From NCBI GenBank assembly GCA_020853515.1, contig JADYYU010000004.1:1-9333 (forward strand): a DNA stretch of 9,333 nucleotides, written 5' to 3'. This DNA comes from Chitinophagaceae bacterium. GTDB lineage: Bacteria > Bacteroidota > Bacteroidia > Chitinophagales > Chitinophagaceae. Below, in pieces: positions 6,747 through 9,333 of this stretch. The notes beneath the pieces are model-generated. The model made no database searches, was not told the DNA's origin, and saw nothing but the letters and a program-made list of their open reading frames with translations. Positions within the stretch are counted from its first letter, which is position 1, and each line of letters begins with the position of its first letter. Made by a program: the position numbers and the translations under genes.

Positions 6747-7567
6747 ATACTCTCAGCCATCATATCCTCATCTATGACCGCGACTGCCCTTTATGTGCCG
6801 CATATACCAGGCTGTTTATCCGGAGCGGCTTTTTAGATCAACAGGGAAGGAAGGCCTATCAGGATATGCATTTTAATCAAACCGGCATTGACCCCGAACT
6901 GGCAAGAAATAAAATTGCCCTGCTGAATACAGATACCAGGGAAGTCTGCTACGGCATTGATTCCCTGACAAAAATAATCGCTTTTCAATATCCATTCATT
7001 GGGTGCATGATGAAAATTAAACCACTATATTGGCTGATGTCGCAGTTGTACAATCTGATTTCCTTTAACCGAAAAATCATCATCCCGGTTTCATGCAATA
7101 AGCTATCAGCTTGCAATCCCACAAAAAATAGTTTCTGGCGCATTACTTTCGTCCTGCTTTGTTTAACTCCCACCAGTCTGCTGCTTACAGATTTCATCAA
7201 ACATTTTACGAACGGGCACGAGCCAGCGTACCTGTCTGCATTACTGGTGATGGCAGCAATTCCATTTCAGTGGTTCATTTGCGTGCTGATCCGCGAAAGA
7301 AATAGGTATGATTATATGGGACAGCTAGCCTTTGTTACCTGCATGGGCGCCCATCTGCTGGCCTTGATGATGGCTTGTTTATCTGCCGTAGGCGGCGTTA
7401 CAAAAACAGGTGCCACTATTGCGGGTCTCGTCGTTTTGGTATGGCTGTTAAAGAAGCATAAACGCCGGATGAAAATAGCCGATATGAAACCGGTACTGAC
7501 AGTTAGCCTTTTGATTTACTGCATCGTGTCAATCGCCCTGTGGTGTTGTATGATATCGGTGTCATAA
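6743..7567 (+). CDS. DCC-family (DUF393) thiol-disulfide oxidoreductase-like domain fused to a multi-helix membrane domain
   Basis: Residues 1 to about 120 resemble the DCC/DUF393 thioredoxin-like family. The first strand leads to YDRDCPLC (D12, D14, C15-P-L-C18), a CxxC motif in the position of a redox active site. A YNLISFNRK segment (103-111) and two more cysteines (C118, C124) follow. The rest is about five predicted membrane helices at roughly 134-152, 163-183, 192-216, 223-237 and 251-271, with basic stretches at 184-188 and 237-244. The redox domain has no signal peptide, so it is probably cytoplasmic and membrane-anchored (inference). The biochemical role of DCC proteins is largely unknown. 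The membrane part is too short to be an HTTM/gamma-carboxylase domain. The start overlaps the preceding gene by 4 nt. Confidence 0.82.
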   Translation: MNTLSHHILIYDRDCPLCAAYTRLFIRSGFLDQQGRKAYQDMHFNQTGIDPELARNKIALLNTDTREVCYGIDSLTKIIAFQYPFIGCMMKIKPLYWLMSQLYNLISFNRKIIIPVSCNKLSACNPTKNSFWRITFVLLCLTPTSLLLTDFIKHFTNGHEPAYLSALLVMAAIPFQWFICVLIRERNRYDYMGQLAFVTCMGAHLLALMMACLSAVGGVTKTGATIAGLVVLVWLLKKHKRRMKIADMKPVLTVSLLIYCIVSIALWCCMISVS

Positions 7568-7596
7568 ACTTTTGTAACACCTGACAATCACAAACA

Positions 7597-7611
7597 CATG
7601 GATTCTCCATG
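7597..7611. repeat. Perfect palindromic repeat CATGGA-ttc-TCCATG
   Basis: Two exact 6-bp arms surround a 3-nt spacer in the 79-nt gap between the DCC gene and the radical SAM gene. It ends 18 nt before the candidate -7 box at 7630, so it covers where a -33 box would lie. That suggests an operator. It could instead form a short RNA hairpin after the DCC gene, but the following GAAATTT is a poor terminator tail. Confidence 0.45.
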
Positions 7612-7629
7612 AAATTTAGCTGATTACCC

Positions 7630-7637
7630 TATCTTTA
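7630..7637 (+). promoter_or_regulatory. Candidate -7 box of the radical SAM gene
   Basis: TATCTTTA followed by C is the same nine bases found in front of the gene at 6348 and differs from TAnnTTTG only at the last position. It ends 9 nt before the ATG at 7647, so transcription would begin only a few bases upstream of the start codon. No TTTG is present about 20 nt upstream. Confidence 0.45.
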
Positions 7638-7646
7638 CAAACGAAC

Positions 7647-9305
7647 ATGGCCATCCTATTAGCAACACTAAATTCAAAATATATACACAGCAATCTGGCG
7701 ATCAGATTATTATATCAGCTTAACAAACAGGTCGAAGGACTTGCCTGGAAAGAATTTACGATCAAAGAAAACAAAGACGAAATAGCTGATTATTGTAAAG
7801 AGTTCGACGTAGTAGCTTTTAGTGTTTACATCTGGAATATAACGCAGACCCTGGAGGTGTGCAGAAAAATAAAAGGATTGAATCCTGCAGTCAAAATTAT
7901 GCTGGGCGGGCCCGAAGTGAGTTATGAATATGAACCGGTGATCATGCTCGATGAAGTGGACTATATTGTAGTGGGCGAAGGCGAAATACCTTTTGCACGA
8001 TTTCTGCAAAAGTACCCTCAGGATGAAATCATCCCCGGTATCGTTTCAAAAAAAGACGGCAAGATCTTTTACCTGCCTTGCCTCGAAGATTTTGATCTGA
8101 GTGCCCTCGAAAAAATCAATCCCTACATTGATGATGATCCGGCTGAACTCTATAACAAGGTATTGTATGTAGAAACATCCAGGGGCTGTCCCTACAAGTG
8201 TGAATTTTGTCTGGCCAGCCTCGATAATAAAGTGCGTTATCTGACGATGCCACGCATCAAAGATAATCTGCTGCATGTGATGAAACATGGTCGTGTGATC
8301 AAATTTCTTGACCGCACCTTTAATGTCAAAAAAGATTTTACGATCGAAATCTTTCAATTCATACTCGATCATCACCAGGCCGGTAATATTTTTCAGTTTG
8401 AGATCACAGCCGATATATTACATGCTGATATTATTGCTTATATCAATGCCGTTGTTCCCAGCGGATTATTCCGATTTGAGATCGGCATACAAACGGTGAA
8501 TCAAAAAGCAAACCTCGAAGTAAGCCGCAAACAGAATTTTTATAAAACCAAAGGAGTCATCGAAAAGGTCAGAGACCGCATTGATATGCATCTGGACCTC
8601 ATTGTAGGCTTGCCGCTTGATTACTGGGAGGATGTAAAATTCAGTATCGAAGAGGTGTTCCGTATTTTTCCGCCTGAACTGCAACTCGGATTTTTAAAGT
8701 TTCTGAAGGGTACTCCTGTGCGGGATAAATACGAACAGCATCATTATAAATTTGATCCGGAACCTCCCTATCAGATCATCGAAAGCGATTACTTAAGTAA
8801 AGATGAATTGCATCAAATAACGCAACTTGAATTTGCACTGGAAGCTTACTGGAATAAAAAGAGACTAATCAATACATTGAAATACATCACAATGCATTAC
8901 AGCATTTTTGATTTTTTGCTTGGTCTGGGAAAGTACTTTGATCAGCAGTCCGATTATCATAAACATACCCTCGAAGATCTGTACCGGATCGCTTACGATT
9001 ACCTGTCGGCAAATTATAGTGACGACAAAATTTTGCAGCAATTATTTGCCGTCGACTACTACCTGCAGCATAAAAACAAACCCAAGCCATTATTCATTGA
9101 AGAGATCGCAAGACCTGAGAAAAATGCCCTGATCGAACAGTTTAAATTAAACCATCACAAATATCGTTTTGGCATTTTTGATCTTGATTTCGATTTCCCG
9201 GCATTTCAAAAGGAGCACCTGATCAAAAAAAGCAGACAGCCGCTGGTGATCCAATATAGTGGTACTGAAAAAGCGCGGATCGTAGCTCAGCCGCTTCCGG
9301 CTTAA
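7647..9305 (+). CDS. B12-binding-domain radical SAM protein with DUF4080-like C-terminus
   Basis: Radical SAM enzyme of unknown substrate. The 552-residue protein has three parts. An N-terminal cobalamin-binding-like Rossmann domain (1 to about 135) carries LGGPEVS (86-92) and GEGE (110-113). The radical SAM barrel follows, with the [4Fe-4S] motif C181-xxx-C185-xx-C188 in SRGCPYKCEFC and later strands FRFEIGIQT and LDLIVGLP. A C-terminal region from about 375 (YLSKDELHQITQLEFALEAYW) resembles DUF4080. The classical DxHxxG cobalamin motif is absent, as is usual in this class, so B12 may bind without a histidine ligand or not at all. Relatives methylate or rearrange unreactive carbons, but the target here cannot be inferred. 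No neighbour explains it. Weak promoter signals lie directly upstream, and the gene ends 28 nt from the window edge. Confidence 0.9.
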   Translation: MAILLATLNSKYIHSNLAIRLLYQLNKQVEGLAWKEFTIKENKDEIADYCKEFDVVAFSVYIWNITQTLEVCRKIKGLNPAVKIMLGGPEVSYEYEPVIMLDEVDYIVVGEGEIPFARFLQKYPQDEIIPGIVSKKDGKIFYLPCLEDFDLSALEKINPYIDDDPAELYNKVLYVETSRGCPYKCEFCLASLDNKVRYLTMPRIKDNLLHVMKHGRVIKFLDRTFNVKKDFTIEIFQFILDHHQAGNIFQFEITADILHADIIAYINAVVPSGLFRFEIGIQTVNQKANLEVSRKQNFYKTKGVIEKVRDRIDMHLDLIVGLPLDYWEDVKFSIEEVFRIFPPELQLGFLKFLKGTPVRDKYEQHHYKFDPEPPYQIIESDYLSKDELHQITQLEFALEAYWNKKRLINTLKYITMHYSIFDFLLGLGKYFDQQSDYHKHTLEDLYRIAYDYLSANYSDDKILQQLFAVDYYLQHKNKPKPLFIEEIARPEKNALIEQFKLNHHKYRFGIFDLDFDFPAFQKEHLIKKSRQPLVIQYSGTEKARIVAQPLPA

Positions 9306-9333
9306 AAAAAAACTTCAGAAGAATAGAATATCA

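Noticed and set aside
9289..9302. Hairpin AGCCG-cttc-CGGCT at the end of the radical SAM gene
   Set aside because: It is followed by an A-run, not a T-run, on the plus strand, and on the minus strand the T-run comes before the hairpin, so it is not a terminator. The 5-bp stem inside coding sequence is probably chance.

Overview
The window looks like chromosomal DNA from a member of the Bacteroidota, probably Chitinophagales or a relative (inference). Three things point there. Starts have A-rich upstream sequence rather than strong Shine-Dalgarno sites. Several genes have TAnnTTTG-like -7 boxes close to the start. The protein variants are also typical: a YbeY with a GFKDK metal-site end, a Psd beginning M-x-IHKEG, and a peptide transporter with a long loop before its last helix. 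I see no insertion sequences, phage genes, CRISPR arrays, rRNA or tRNA, and every recognised enzyme has its key residues.

Layout. 1-1606 (minus): a POT-family peptide/H+ symporter, cut by the left edge. 1607-1896: a divergent intergenic region with a candidate hairpin and two weak promoters. 1897-3026: psd (phosphatidylethanolamine synthesis) and ybeY (rRNA maturation endonuclease), 11 nt apart. 3158-4240: manC, a stand-alone GDP-mannose pyrophosphorylase. 4272-4955: a secreted, probably beta-barrel protein of unknown function. 5010-5411 (minus): arfB, a GGQ ribosome-rescue hydrolase. It diverges from dtd (5467-5919, D-aminoacyl-tRNA deacylase), which is followed 3 nt later by a MazG-type nucleotide pyrophosphohydrolase (5923-6252). 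6348-7567: a translationally coupled pair, a four-helix membrane protein and a DCC-type (CPLC) thiol-redox domain fused to about five membrane helices. 7647-9305: a radical SAM enzyme with an N-terminal B12-binding-like domain and no obvious partner.

How the genes work together. Most are housekeeping. psd acts in membrane lipid synthesis and ybeY, arfB and dtd in translation quality. The MazG-like protein probably cleans up nucleotides, and manC makes an activated sugar for glycans. The least explained parts are the DCC membrane module at 6348-7567, whose promoter carries a perfect 7-bp dyad, and the orphan radical SAM protein with its own palindrome upstream. I found no convincing evidence of a new defence or mobile system. 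The best leads for something undescribed are that two-gene module and the radical SAM enzyme's unknown substrate.
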